From assembly GCA_012064415.1 (NCBI GenBank), contig SSNU01000061.1, forward strand, positions 1-64,000: a stretch of DNA of 64,000 nt, written 5' to 3'. The position numbers and the translations under genes were made by a program. The DNA is from Gyrodactylus bullatarudis. Taxonomy: Eukaryota; Platyhelminthes; Monogenea; Gyrodactylidea; Gyrodactylidae. Below are positions 35,832 to 48,400 of this stretch, piece after piece. The notes beneath the pieces are model-generated. The model was given only the letters and a program-made list of their open reading frames with translations. It was not told the DNA's origin and made no database searches. Position 1 is the first letter of the stretch; every line of letters starts with the position of its first letter.

Positions 35832-38800
35832 ATGACTTTAAAGTTAGAGACCCTAATTGAAGATGTTGAATCTTGTCCCAAAGAGTCTAACAAGATAGAA
35901 AATATTCATAAAGGTCATAAACAACCTCTAGCAAGAAACATTATACCAGAATCAAGAAGTTCAATTAATGAATGTCTATGGAGAAAAATTGAGAAGATTA
36001 TTGATCTTATGGAATCAGAAGAACTGGGAATAAATGTGAGAAATATAAAGAACTTTATGTCCATTATACCAAGTGTATTCACCGGCTCGGATATTATTCA
36101 ATGGCTAATGCGTTATCTTGAAATCAATGATATTAGTGAAGCAATGCATGTCGCTAATAGGATATCTGCTGCAGGATACATTTTCTGTATAGACGATCAT
36201 ATTTTGTCCGTTAAAAATGATTCACATATTTATTATCGATTTCAAACTCCATTTTTCTATCCTAGTCGAAATTTTATTGAGGTTGACAGCGTCGATTATG
36301 CTGTTTATCTTTCGAAAAGAACCATGCAGAATAAGCATAGGTTAGAATTAGCTGATTATGAAGCTGAAAGACTCGCAACACTTCAGAATTCTTATTGTCA
36401 TCGTTGGGAGTTCATTTATATTCAAGCAGAATCAGAGACTAAAGTAGATAAGAAACGTGATAAAGTTGAAAGACTTGTACTTGAGTCACAAGAAAGAGCC
36501 TTTTGGGATGTTCATAGACCTGCCCCTGGATGCGTCAATACAACTGAAATTGATATGAGAAAATTATGCAAATCAAAAAGACCCAAGAAGGTTGTAATGA
36601 AACCCCTTAATTTTCCTTTACCGATTGGCGAAAACGGTTCAGTAATTTATTCTGATCTGAATGGGTTGAAAATACAAGAACAAATAATACGTTTAACTAA
36701 TTGGACACAAAAAAATCGGATAAAAGCTTCACAGACAGTGGAGAATTTGATGGTAAGTTAAATGTTTTAAATTGAAACCATTATAATTTTGAGAATAAAC
36801 TTTCATAAATAATAAATACAATAACTTTTTGAACTATTTAATGAGGAATTCATAATAAATAAATATTTCATGAATAATAAACGCTATTTCTGAACATCAA
36901 CAAACATATAAATTATGTAAAATATAATTCTTAATTACTTTTATACTATGTATGTTTGTCTATCGGTTTTCATTTAGGTTTTTTTCAAATTTAATCTTCA
37001 AGGTGTATTTATATATAACGAAATATAGCTTATTTCTAAACTACTTCAAAGTAAAAAACGAGTTCTGAAAGACTTTTGACTTTATTCAATACAAAATACC
37101 GTATTTCACCTTTTCTTCTCTCTGGACTAAGAAATTTATTCGTTAGCCTCCAATCTTATCCATCTTCACCCATACATATTAATTTTGTTGAAAATTATTT
37201 CCAAAATTTAATACATGGTATATGCAGTGTTTGATTCTCCGAACAGCTGTCTACAAATGTAATATATAATAATGTACTTGAAAAAAATTCCTTTCCTTGC
37301 AGAGTTATTCAGACCAGTATATTGATTATGATATGCTTCTCAATGGATTTTCCATTGTCAATTCTTCTATGTTTCAAGCGTCAAATGTATTAATAAACCA
37401 ACAAAACAGTAATCAAAGTCACCATCATCATCAAAGCTGTTCGAACTCTAGTTCAGGACCAAGATTGTCTGAAAAAAATACTTCGAATATTTCTTCTTCT
37501 TCTCAAAATGTGCGATCTGTATCAACTTACCAAACAATTAATCGAACAGGAAGGTTAGTTCATCAATGTTTTCCGGCTATTTATTACATCATATTTAGGC
37601 CCTAAACTTCGAGGTGCAATAACCAAAAATTGTGTTTTAAAAAATTCTTGAACAGACTAAAATTTTAGAAAAATATCTATATTATAGATATAAATTTAGT
37701 TTTATAATAAAATTTATAAAAAGCTGAATCCAACACTGCTCAGTGTTCACTTGACCAACATTTCCATTAAAAGTATCATGAGGCTCTTGAAATTGGCAAT
37801 AATGATACTTTTAATGGAAATGTTGGTCAAGTGAACACTGAGCAGTGTTGGATTCAGCTTTTTGGCAAAAGAAGAAAGTTAAATCTGATGAAAAATTAGA
37901 TCTAAAACTCTATATTTTTGATTATCAATACTTTATTATCATAGGTCAAACTCTTGTATTATTCTTTTCTCTAACCTGATTCGATAAAAACTGATAGGGA
38001 TGAGATCATGAAAGTATTTTGTGTTTGATAAGCTCGTCGTACCACTGAAGAAGGCGTGTGAAGACAATCACCGTCGAAAAGTTTGGATGACCATGGCTGT
38101 GATTGCTATTTTTGCAATTCAAAATATAATATTCATACTGAGAAAAGGAATATTTTCAACTAATCCTTAAAAAATATTTCAGAGAAACCTTAAAAACTAA
38201 GACATGAGGTTGAAGAAATTAGATGATGCCAACAGCATTCTTGGTTTCACCTTGATCTCAAACCAGTCGGCATAAATCAGCATAGTCTGTCTGAAAATTT
38301 TGATTATCTTTGGGTTATTTCAAGAAATTTAAAATTGATATTCTACGTTTTTTAAAATTGAAAATTTTTAAATTATAGAATTAATTATTTTTGTTAGTGA
38401 TAGATTTTATATTGAAATTTAAAAAATTGATACAACGAGAAATTATAAAAGAAATCTGATTGAACAAAAAAATTAAAAAAAATTCCGATCGTTTAATCAA
38501 AAGCTCTTGAGTTGGTAGAAAACTTTGCAAAAATTAAACATGTGAACTAGGGTCTGCAAGAAATTCGAAAATCATCTGGTTAATGAAGATGATTAATTTT
38601 AATTTTAAAAATGAGGCTTGTTAATGGAATTATTGCCACTTTGAGGCTACTAAACCCTACATTGTATTCATAAATTACTGTATTTAAATTGTGCACAAAT
38701 TTGAGGCAAAAATTTTCTACTCAGCTAATTTTAACACATCTGGTGTTGTTTGGCATGCTGATTACGATTCTGGTAATCATTTTGAATTTAAAAGTAAAAT

Positions 38801-40099
38801 ACGATCACAGTGTTGATCCAAAGTTCAGTTTTTTTTAAATAAGGTTTTTATCTGCATTATAGGGTCTAGAAGTACATTTGATATTTCCTTTGGAAGATAA
38901 ATTCTCACTCACTTGAGGAATAATGTTTGAGGACCTTCAAAAAAATATTAGCACATGTTGAGGAGGCTATATTGCTGGGACTCATGAGTTGTAAATGATA
39001 TGAATATGATTTTGTTGTTTATTGAAATTAAGTCAGCTTAGTGTGAATTCGAATATAAAAAACGGGCTAATTTTGGATTATGAATTATGAGCCTGTAACG
39101 CCTCCAAAAGGGAGTAAATCAAGTCCTCCTCCTCAGGACATTACAGTACATGATAAATAGTTTTAAAATGACTTCCTCTAAAGATAATCGTTCAATTTCA
39201 TTTTTAGTTGATTACTAGGGATCCTAATGAAAAAGTATTTTTCTAGTTCTGGTGGAATCAATCTCCATGGAATTCTAACAAGCTCAAGTGGCAATGAACT
39301 TATCTCATCTGAAAGTGTTCTTGATGCTGGAATTAATCAAAACCCGTGGATTAGTGAAAATCACGAATACTGGAACAGTTTTCCTCCATCAGTTAAACTC
39401 TTGCCTATAAGACGTGTTAAGAAGTGGGCTATTTCATTCTCTGAACTTTTAAAAGACACAGTTGGGAAAGAAGAATTTCGAAGGTGGCTAGAAAAAGAGT
39501 ATTCTGCTGAAAATCTAAAATTTTGGGAGCAATGCCAAGTAAGTCGAATAATGTATATTGTACAATGAAACAAGTTAATGAATAAATATAAATTCTACTC
39601 TCTTGAAGAAGTTGAAATCTGCACCCTTGAAAGATCTCTACAGAAGGATTAACGATATTTTCGATCAATTCCTATCTACTAATGCTTTGGAACCATTAAA
39701 TGTCGATTCTTATATCCAAGAGACAATAAGGAACAGCATATCTTTGATGAATTCAACTAATTGTGACAGGTACGGAAAATTATTTCTATTATATTAATAT
39801 TATTCTAATTAGATATAAGATTATTATAATAAGAATTTACTAGTTATAATCATAATCAATCACTCCTTAAATTCTTTAGATACATATTTGAGCTTGCCGA
39901 GGAGCATATTTTTCAACTCATGAAAAGTGATTCCTACAATCGTTTCCTACGATCTGACATTTATAAAGAGTACTTTAGTAACGTAAAGAAAAAATCAAAG
40001 AAAAACAAGGGAACCATTTCGTCAACAAACATTGGATCTGGATCCTTTTCCGTTCTTGGACAGAATAATTCAATGACGACATCATCAAACATTGATTGA
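35832..40099 (+). CDS. RGS7-like: R7-family regulator of G-protein signalling (DEP-GGL-RGS)
   Basis: GTPase-activating protein for G-alpha(i/o), obligately paired with G-beta-5 in the family and acting in neurons. Five exons: 35832-36752, 37303-37553, 39247-39538, 39609-39769 and 39880-40099, about 614 aa. Order: DEP domain (about 55-135; FMSIIPSVFTGSDIIQWL), DHEX linker, GGL domain (EQIIRL...RIKASQTVENLM | SYSDQYIDYD), an inserted Ser/Asn/His-rich segment with a run of four His, then NPWISENHEYW and the RGS box (FRRWLEKEYSAENLKFWEQC ... YNRFLRSDIYKEYF). The insert makes it longer than typical RGS7. The acceptor at 39246 (TTTTTCTAG) was chosen because it restores the phase; the ATG at 39227 is not the start. 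Intron 2 carries a perfect hairpin. Confidence 0.93.
37718..37863. repeat. Perfect 62-bp inverted repeat in an RGS intron
   Basis: Arm 37718-37779 (AAAAAGCTGAATCCAACACT...) and arm 37802-37863 are exact reverse complements over 62 bp by eye, separated by a 22-nt loop. The transcript would fold into one long fully paired hairpin. No coding capacity. It may be a very young foldback transposon or a small-RNA precursor. Confidence 0.9.
38553..38592. repeat. 40-bp dispersed repeat (partner at 49122-49163)
   Basis: GTCTGCAAGAAA..CGAAAATC followed by ATCTGGTTAATGAAGAT occurs here inside the RGS intron and again at 49122-49163, with two to three differences. The flanks differ. It probably marks fragments of an unidentified dispersed element. 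Confidence 0.6.
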
Positions 40100-40177
40100 A
40101 GATTATTGATGAATACTCATTCAGATAAGACAAAGAATATATATTTTTCAACGCATTATTTAAAAAAAATTTAGTGG

Positions 40178-41059
40178 CATCAGCAAAATCAAGATTAGAG
40201 GTAGAGATATTTTCAAAATCAATTGGATAGATTCTCACTTTCAAGAGGTATATATTCGGGATATTTTCACTTTTAAGAGGGGTTAAGCAAATAACAGTAA
40301 GGGCAGAGAGGCTTACACTAACAAGAGTAAATTCGCATATACTTTAGCACTTTCAAGGGGGTATATTCGGGATATTTTCACTTTTAAGAGTGGTTAAGAA
40401 TTTATAAACAAATAACAAGTTAGGGACAGAGAAGTTTTCATACTAAAGGATCATGAATTTTAAACGATCACTATGTCACTTCCAAGACTCTAAGATTTTT
40501 TTTGTTTGAAAAATAAATCTATATTTAATAAGATCTTTTGCAGAAAAAAACATTCACATTTAACTTTGTAATATGATGAGTTTGATGAGCTCGTTTTGTT
40601 GGACTTTTTTTTTCTTTGAAATCGAACATTTTTATTTGTATACAGAATTATTTAGATTAATGATTGTACAAATAAGAGATCAGAGAAAGATGTGACCGGT
40701 GTGGGAGGGTTTGAACCTGGGACCGAGAGTAACGGGGTCCGAATGAGAGGTGAGATTCTACTTACAAATCGAGGAATTTCTTGATTTCCTCTCTGCTCTC
40801 GAAGCGTCTGTTTAATTCAATTACATATTGACATGATATAATGTCATTATAAATCAAAGTCTTGGAAGTTTAAATCTAAATCATGGCAATCATGAATAAT
40901 TTATGATCCTATGGTATGTACTAAAGTATATGAGAATGTACAATTGTTAGTATAAACCTCTCTGTCTTTACTCTATTATTTGCTTTACCCCTCTTGAAAG
41001 TGAGAATCTATCCACTTGATTTTGAAATAACTCTACCCCTACTCTTGATTTTGCTGATG
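40178..41059. mobile_element. Long-arm inverted-repeat element (about 880 bp)
   Basis: Termini are CATCAGCAAAATCAAG at 40178 and its inverse CTTGATTTTGCTGATG ending at 41059. The arms stay alignable inward (GGATAGATTCTCACTTTCAA, then GACAGAGAGG-type, then GGATCAT.AATT and CTTCCAAGACT), about 300 bp on each side. The left arm contains an internal direct duplication around ATATTCGGGATATTTTCACT at 40249 and again near 40367. The centre, on the minus strand, carries GGACC...GGTCC followed by GGTTCAAACCC (40717-40707), resembling a tRNA B box. No ORF. Its right end coincides with the start of the Gypsy 5' LTR. Confidence 0.75.
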
Positions 41060-41157
41060 ATTTGAATTGGTGTAAAAAAATTTTAAAGATTTATTGGTGT
41101 TGAAATTTAATTTGTTTAATGAATAAACGAGAGACTGAGATTGCTTTGTCGGGTTTT
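41058..41157 (+). repeat. Gypsy 5' LTR (approximate)
   Basis: About 100 bp matching 44329-44428 with only a handful of differences, mainly an A/T run and TTTGTCGGG versus TTTACCGGG. Few differences suggest a fairly recent insertion despite the decay of the interior. Confidence 0.75.
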
Positions 41158-41239
41158 TGAATCAAGAGTTCTAAGCACGTTTTCTTTATAAAATCATAGT
41201 TTGCATATATCAAAGAACGTTTATTTTCCTGTATAAATC

Positions 41240-44200
41240 ATGGCGACATGGAGAAAACATCCAGTCACACTTTGTAAAGAACGAGATGGGTTATTGGCTT
41301 TGTTTGAACAATTTGAAGAAATCCTGGAAGATAGAGGAGTTGACGATGACATGTTATTAAGGAAGATCTTCACAAACACTCTGGATGAGGGTTATTGACA
41401 TTGTCAAGCCCAGAAGCTTAAGAGAAGTGTCGTACTCTGAATTAAAAAGCTACATTGTAAAGAAGAATCCTCTTGGGAAGGATATTGAAATAAACACAAT
41501 GAAACGCGATTCTGGCGAGGCGGCCAGAGATTTTTATGAAAAAATAAAAAAGAAGGCCTCAGGCTGTATATTTCCTGAAGAGGCCGAGCAACATTTCATT
41601 GCTCGTCAATTTTTTCTCGGCTTGGCCCCAAATCTTCCGCGTCTTATACTCAGTCGAAGGAAAAATTACAAAATCAACAAAATGCTCAAGGGGATCGATG
41701 AATTTGAGGTTACCCATCCTCTATGTGAGGCAATTGAGTCAGTAAATCTATCTTCAGAGGTCTGCTGGCGTTGTGAAGGTCCGCACAAAGCTCCACATTG
41801 TCAGTTCAAAGAGGCAGAGTGTTTCCATTGTAAGAAGATAAGCCACATTCGAAAGGCTTGCAAGGCAAGAAAGCAAGGTAGTGTTAGAAATGTTAATGAA
41901 GTCAATCATATTGATAATAAAGAGGATGATCAATGTTACACGATTCTCACTTCTAGTCTTACAAGTCTTATTATGATTGAGGCAAAGATAAATGGTTATC
42001 CCACTAACATGCTACTAGACACCGGTGCCACTTGCACCATAATTCCGACCATCGTTGCCGAAAGAGCAGGTCTACAGCTAAGGAGCTCCAAGCGTAGGGT
42101 CAAGGCCTTTGGACAGATTACTACCTCACCTATGCAAGAAGCTACAGTCAATATTGAAATTCATGGCAGATGTATAACGTTAGTATGCCTTGTCACGTCT
42201 ATCGACAATAGAGCCATTCTTGGCTTAGATTCTCTCAAGCTGCTGAAACTTCAACTGTCTTTTGGTGAACCAATTGATGTCATTAATGCTATAACCTTTG
42301 CTGACGGAAGAATTTTCACTGACTTCAAACTCAAGAAGGACTATGAAGACTTGCTTAGAGTGTATGCTGCCAGACCCTTACCATTTTCCGTTAAGGATCT
42401 TGTGGAAACGGAACTCAATAGGTTGGAGACTGCTGGAATTATCTGGAAGGGGACCAACCCTAAGTGCGCAGCTCCACTTGTAGTAGTTCTCCGTAAACCA
42501 GGCTCTGAGAACCCCGTGAGAATTTGTACAGAATATAGTTTAACGGTGAACAAATTTATTGATGATAATGCATATTACACTTCCAGATTTAAAGATTTTC
42601 TTCGAGAGTTCAACGACTGTAAAGTATATAGTGTAAGATGACAGTTGCAAGGAGCTAACAACGATGGCCACTTCACGGGGATATTACTATTTCAACTATC
42701 TACAGGACACCTTCTCATGGGATCCCAAGGACAGCTTAGTTATTAAACATGTCATCGGCACAATGAGTGAGAACTTCTTTCAAGGTTACGATATTAACAA
42801 GGGCATGATCGCCCTCTCGCATGATCCTGAGTGCAATCAAATAAGAATGGCTGGAAGCCAAAAGCTCAAACAGGCTGAAAAAGGGTACTCTGTTATTGAA
42901 CGAGAAGGATTGGCTGTGGTTGAAGGGGTTCAATTCTTTCATCGATTCTTGGCTGATCGTGAGTAGGTCTTCATCCTGAATCAGCTTAAAGGAGATTCCA
43001 CCAGATCTTATCGTCTCCAACGTTGGACTCAAATCCTGGTTACAACTTCAAACTACGTCATGTTAAAGGTCAGAGTGTTAAGTGGCCAGATTTGCTGTCA
43101 AGGTGTACGACTAATGCTGAGGATACTGCGTTTACTGAATTCTCCCTGCAATCGACGAGTCTGTTTGAGCTCTCAATGATTTTCTGGAAGATCATACTCT
43201 ATTAGACCTTATCTCAAAGTCATCTGATGTTGTTTATGGTGTTGTTAAGAGGTACATTACTCACGGTTGGCCTGTCAATGTACCAGCTCAAATTCGACCT
43301 TACACAGCTGTTAAGCATCAGCTAGCCATACAGAATGGTGTCATTTATCGTGGAACTCAGACGGTTGTTACACTTGAATTGCGCAAAAAAGTGTTAGAGC
43401 TTGTTCATGATCAAAATTCACATCTCCTTCACACTAAAATGAAACTGAAGATGAGACTTTACTTTTGGTGGCCAAAGGTGAATCAAGATATTGCAACCTT
43501 CATCACAAGATGCAATGTTTGTCAGAAAAATTCTAGAGTAAGACATAGCTCATACCTCAAGAGTTGGCCTGACTCGCAGGATACCTTTGATCGGGTGCAT
43601 ATTGATGTAGCCATTATTGGTAATCAGTATTTCCTTTTTGTTATCGACGCATACTCAAACTGGGTTGATGTTCAGGTTATTTCAAGTTTCTCAACAATAT
43701 CGGTAATTAAAGCCCTGGAGATTATTTTTAAGTACTTTTGCAACCCGTTCCTCTTAGTGAGGGACAATGGTACAAATTTCAACTCCAAGGAATTTTCAGA
43801 TTTTCTTACTGGAAGGAAAATTATACAGAGGCTCCACCAGGACATCATCAATCTAATGGTCTGGCTGAAGTTTATGTTGGTGACTTTAAAATGTCCATGT
43901 CAAAAAACAACAATGATCCCAAGTAGGTGTCCACTTATGTGACAAATCATAACAGTCTACCATGTTCGAATGGGTCTATTCCAAACGATCTTATATTTTT
44001 GCGGCCGCCAAGGACAAGATACAGTGTCTTAGACACTGCACTGATGCGACGGCACAGCATGGCGTAAACATTCCTACCTCAGCCTTCATCCATAGGGAGT
44101 CGGGTGACTCTGTACCCTCAACTATCTCTGCCTCGCTTGGGTCGAATACTGTTCGTGATGATCAGGGTCGTATGGTTCATGTTGCTGATGTTTTTCCCAG

Positions 44201-44318
44201 ACTTCCAGGTGCCCAACTAGATGATCCTACAATCATATCCGATGATGATGATGACGATGACATCTCCAGACCTGAGAGACTCAGAAGGTGCCCACCCAGA
44301 CTTAATGATTATGTCTAA
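41240..44318 (+). pseudogene. Gypsy gag-pol remains (gag, protease, broken RT, RNase H, integrase)
   Basis: Gag begins at the ATG 41240 and shifts frame near 41385-41398. The frame 41385-42641 carries two CCHC-like knuckles (CWRC..., CFHCKKISHIRKAC), an aspartic protease core LLDTGAT and the start of the polymerase, then breaks. The catalytic polymerase block is absent. The frame 42664-42966 resumes in the RNase H/connection region (KGYSVIEREGLAVV). After more frame changes, 43379-43942 encodes the integrase zinc-binding region (H, H, CNVCQ) and two of the three catalytic acids (IDVAI, VRDNGTNF); the third lies in another frame. The 3' frame 43962-44318 ends in the Arg/Pro-rich tail typical of Gypsy polyproteins. 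No functional product is expected. Confidence 0.85.
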
Positions 44319-44328
44319 GAAGGGAAGA

Positions 44329-44428
44329 TGATTTGAATTGGTGTAAAAAAATTTAAAATATTTATTGGTGTTGAAATTTAATTTGTTTAATGAATAAACG
44401 AGAGACTGGGATTGCTTTACCGGGTTTT
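44329..44428 (+). repeat. Gypsy 3' LTR (approximate)
   Basis: Partner of 41058-41157; see the element entry. It directly follows the last polyprotein codons (stop at 44316-44318), with a short purine-rich stretch GAAGGGAAGA just upstream that could be the polypurine tract. Confidence 0.75.
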
Positions 44429-45408
44429 CTATACTCGGCTTAGAACAACCTGTATTATTATTTTCTTTATTCAGGCTATAATCTGAGTCAGATTAAAACT
44501 ATTTGATTTATAAATATAGTAGATAGTATCTATGAGTTATCAACCCTTAAAGTCCCAAATACATTTTTTCTTGTAAAAAAAATATTTCGGTTATCTTATA
44601 AGAAGATATAAAATGTGATAGGATTAGCTTATTAGACTCCTGAATAATAAGATTTTTCGGAAACACTTCACTTTGAATTTTTCTGTTTCGAATAAATTCT
44701 TTGGTGTCTTTTCAGCTTGCATTTATTCTTAATTCTTAAACTTTTACTATTTCTTTCAAAATTGTAAATTATTATTTTCATTCAATTATTTAACTCTTAT
44801 CATTTTTAAAGTGATACCACTGAAGATCCTTTAAGAAATGTACATTTGGTCATAATATATCTTTACTTCTATTTTAATATGATTTTAAATGGATTTTCGG
44901 ACGTATTTGAGAATTTACGTGAATTATTCAATCAGAAAAATTCTATCTAAATTAAATCTAAAGATTAAATAAAATGGATAAACTATGAAATAACCCTATT
45001 CTGTTTCATTATTATTTGAATACCGTTTATGGAAAGGCGTTTTACATATAGTTTCTGTTCTGGTACAATGGTCGATCTTTTTATAACGCAAAATACGCTT
45101 GAAGATATACATAAATAATTAATTTGTCCAATCTACTCTTGAGTAAGAACGAGAAAATCTTATTAATATGAGAGTTAAATAGGATCGAATACCATGCTTT
45201 CAGAGTTTGCGTCAGGATTCTAAGAATCCGATTCTTGACTCAAAAACGCAATTCAAATTTCTGATATTTAATTTAAAAAACTCTTCTCGTCTTTTAGTAA
45301 AACAAAATTTCACTTTCATTTCCAAGTGTTGGAATTAATTGATTTTTTGAAAATTTCAAGTTCTGTTCAATTATCGCCTATTTTCATATTCTATTCTACT
45401 ATATCAGT
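44429..45408. other. Intergenic, upstream of the first MADS gene
   Basis: AT-rich, with no supported gene or repeat. Presumably promoter and 5' UTR of the MADS gene starting at 45409. Confidence 0.45.
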
Positions 45409-48400
45409 ATGGGACGGAAAAAGATTGAAATTAAACTCATCCAAGATGAGAGAACTAGACTGGTAATTTGAAAATCTTATTTCTTCTAGGTTACCTTTGC
45501 AAAAAGGAAAAGCGGGCTCTTGCGTAAAGCCTACGAGCTCAGTGTACTTTGTGACTGTGAAATTGCTATTCTCATATTCAGCAAAAGCAAAAGACTCTAT
45601 CAATACGCGAGCAAAGACATTAAAATTTCATTACAAAGATTCAAAGATACAATTCCTCAGGAATGTTTGACTAATAAAGATATTAAAAAATGGTATAATA
45701 ACAAGAAAACATCGAATCAAGATGAGAGTGATGATGAAAAGTCTAAAACTTCAGAATATTCTTTAACAAAAGAGGAAGTTAAGAGTAATTCCATTAAATT
45801 AATTAATAGATGATATAACATCGAATTCTCTAATTGAAAACGTTAGCCATGAACACACAGATAAAAGACGAAATATAGAAAAACTAGAATCTTGTTCTGA
45901 ATTGAATGAGAATAAAACTGAAGGAATTGTAAAAAAGCGAATCAGACATAACGTGCCTCCTATCATTATTAGACAGAACAGTGGTACATTCTTTGGTATC
46001 ACTACAGACTCAGGTAAGTGATTTCTTAATTTTTATGCTTTCATATAGGCAATTTGGATGAGCTTGGTACTCCTATCATTATGAATCCTTACACGCTTCC
46101 TTTGATTCCAATTAGGGTGAGTCTGAAATATGATATTTTTTTCGATAAGGTTCACGTTTTATAAGCAGCCAAAAAAGGCAAAATAAATAAATTTTAAAAT
46201 TTGGGATAGACCCATAAATTTTTAAAATATACATGCTAGATTTTTATTTGAAATAATTAATAAGCAATGCTTATTAGGCATATTGTGATTATCGGGTACA
46301 AAAGATAATAAATATGAAAAGATGTTGGCAATTTTTATCATTAAAATGAGAAAAGTTAATTTGAAGGGGGAGGAGTACATTGAGCAAAATTGAACGCAAG
46401 TTGTAATGGCCATTCGTTTGAGCAGCAAACTTAGAGTATGAAAACTCAGAAGCTGAAATTCGCCTAAACCAGAGATGAAATACTTTAGCACGCTCGAGTA
46501 ACTCATTATAAGTGTTCAAGTTTTTTAAATTGTACTTTCCCTTCTATTTTATGTGATGAATTTTCATTTTTAAGTAAGTAAAGTAAATAAGTATTTCAAC
46601 CAATTTTTTTCCGTCATATCTACGGTTTTCTGTAATTTCACATTGGTTTTAGGATATGCGAATTTTGATTCTGTTTGAATAATTATTCATAAACTTTTTT
46701 TATAATATAGTATAAGAAAATGACTTTACAGCTCCAACCTAAGCCTATGATAAAATATCCCTAAAATATATTTGAATCTTATATTTTGACTATTCAAACT
46801 TGATTAATTAAGATTGAAAATTATTGGCTTATCTTCATATTCCAATTCATATAGTGTTTAGTAAACACTTTACTGATTCTAATATATAATAGATTTTAAA
46901 AATTTCGTACTCAATCTAAAATTACAAAGTATCTGATTTGATATAAAAATTTTTTTTTGAATCTAGTCTTGACTTAAACTCTACCTTGAAGAGTAAAGAT
47001 AAAAAAATGTGTAAATGTTTTGAGAATAAGATTTGCGAAAGGGTGTGGAACAGTTGGATGTTGGCAAAAGAGCAGTGTAATGAGTGAGTACATCCAAATG
47101 GTCACTAGGCTTGTTATTTGTTTTTTATGGAGGTGAAACAGACCCCCTACTCCGTCACTAAAGTTGGGAAAAAGCTATTTTTCGATTTAAAAAAATTTCA
47201 GTGTAATAATATGTTTGGATATCTTTTGATCCGAATTTATCTATGTACGATCAACCAAGTATAGAGAATTCTTCAGCAAAAAAGCTCTTTCGAATGAATG
47301 TTGATAGAATGAAAATTGTTATTTTTGCTCAGAAAATTTAAGTTGAATACAGAAACCCTACTCATAAGTATGATGATTTTGAAAAATAGTTAGTTTATTT
47401 TATAATTTATAAATTAAAAAGGGGCAGAGGGAAGAGGGTAATTTTTGGTTCGTAAGTCACAGGTCTATAATATATCTCAAGTAGAAATAAAATTTTTGCT
47501 TACCCTACCTGATTTTTCTGGGTGAAGCCTTGCTCGTAACCTTGCCAATTAGCGATTCCCGGTGTTAGTTTTCAGAAGACTACCTGGATAATACTAAATT
47601 ATTATTAATAATACATACATTAAATAATCCAATCATACTTATACTTTAAAGTCAACACAATAAATTTATTACGCCTTGAAAGAAATAAAAGGATATTTTA
47701 AAAGATAAAAATAACTCCATTTCACTTTGAATTGAGATATATAGTTGTTTTTGTATAAGAGATTTAGTGAAAAAAGTCGATAAAAGATCATGATTATAAT
47801 CTTTAAATACTTAAAATTCTTTTTCTGGAAATCTGGCGTTTGTTCTCATATATAAGACTTGACAGGTTTCCTCTAAATCTGATTACAAGGGGGAGGGGGG
47901 TATACCCAATGGAGTAACGGAGGCTGTAATTTTATCAGAAAGATAACTGCAGATGCGATACATTGTTTGTACAAAAGGAAATGAATATACGGGTAGTGAA
48001 TAAAGCTTCTAGGAAATTAGAACTATTTTCTTAAGATTCCAAGAGTCTCTTCTTCATGAATTTGCAAGTGAATTACCTCTGATTTATTTAAGCTTTAGGT
48101 CATACGCATTACAATTGCCTTGTATGTTCATAGAAAACACGATCACTGTTTTAAGAATAGTATCCCGGAAGAACCGTATCTTAATTTTCAGATTCTCAAG
48201 TTTTATTATATTTCTTGTATTTTAACTTATTTTTTAAAGCCTTCTGGCTCTGACGCAAAAGAAAGAAATTCAGATCAATACAATATGCCTATATTTCAAG
48301 GTGAACACCAATATCCTGAATCATCGCTGGAAAAGTCAAGATTTGAGATGGGTGAGTTTTCGGGAGTTTCATACATCTATTCCCTCGACAGTTTATAATA

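Larger units (their letters stand above)
41058..44428 (+). mobile_element. Internally deleted Ty3/Gypsy-type LTR retrotransposon
   Basis: Direct repeats at 41058-41157 and 44329-44428 begin TGATTTGAATTGGTGTAAAA and share GAATAAACGAGAGACTG and TTGCTTT.CCGGGTTTT-like ends; the true LTR may be somewhat longer. Between them lie gag, zinc knuckle, protease, partial reverse transcriptase, RNase H and integrase remains in the usual Gypsy order, all on the plus strand. At about 3.4 kb it is shorter than intact elements because most of the polymerase is missing. Several frameshifts show it is dead. No target-site duplication could be identified. Confidence 0.88.

Noticed and set aside
39227..39246. 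ATG at 39227 as a separate start for an RGS-box protein
   Set aside because: The acceptor at 39245-39246 restores the phase from the GGL exon and the protein continues the R7 architecture, so an independent start is unnecessary.
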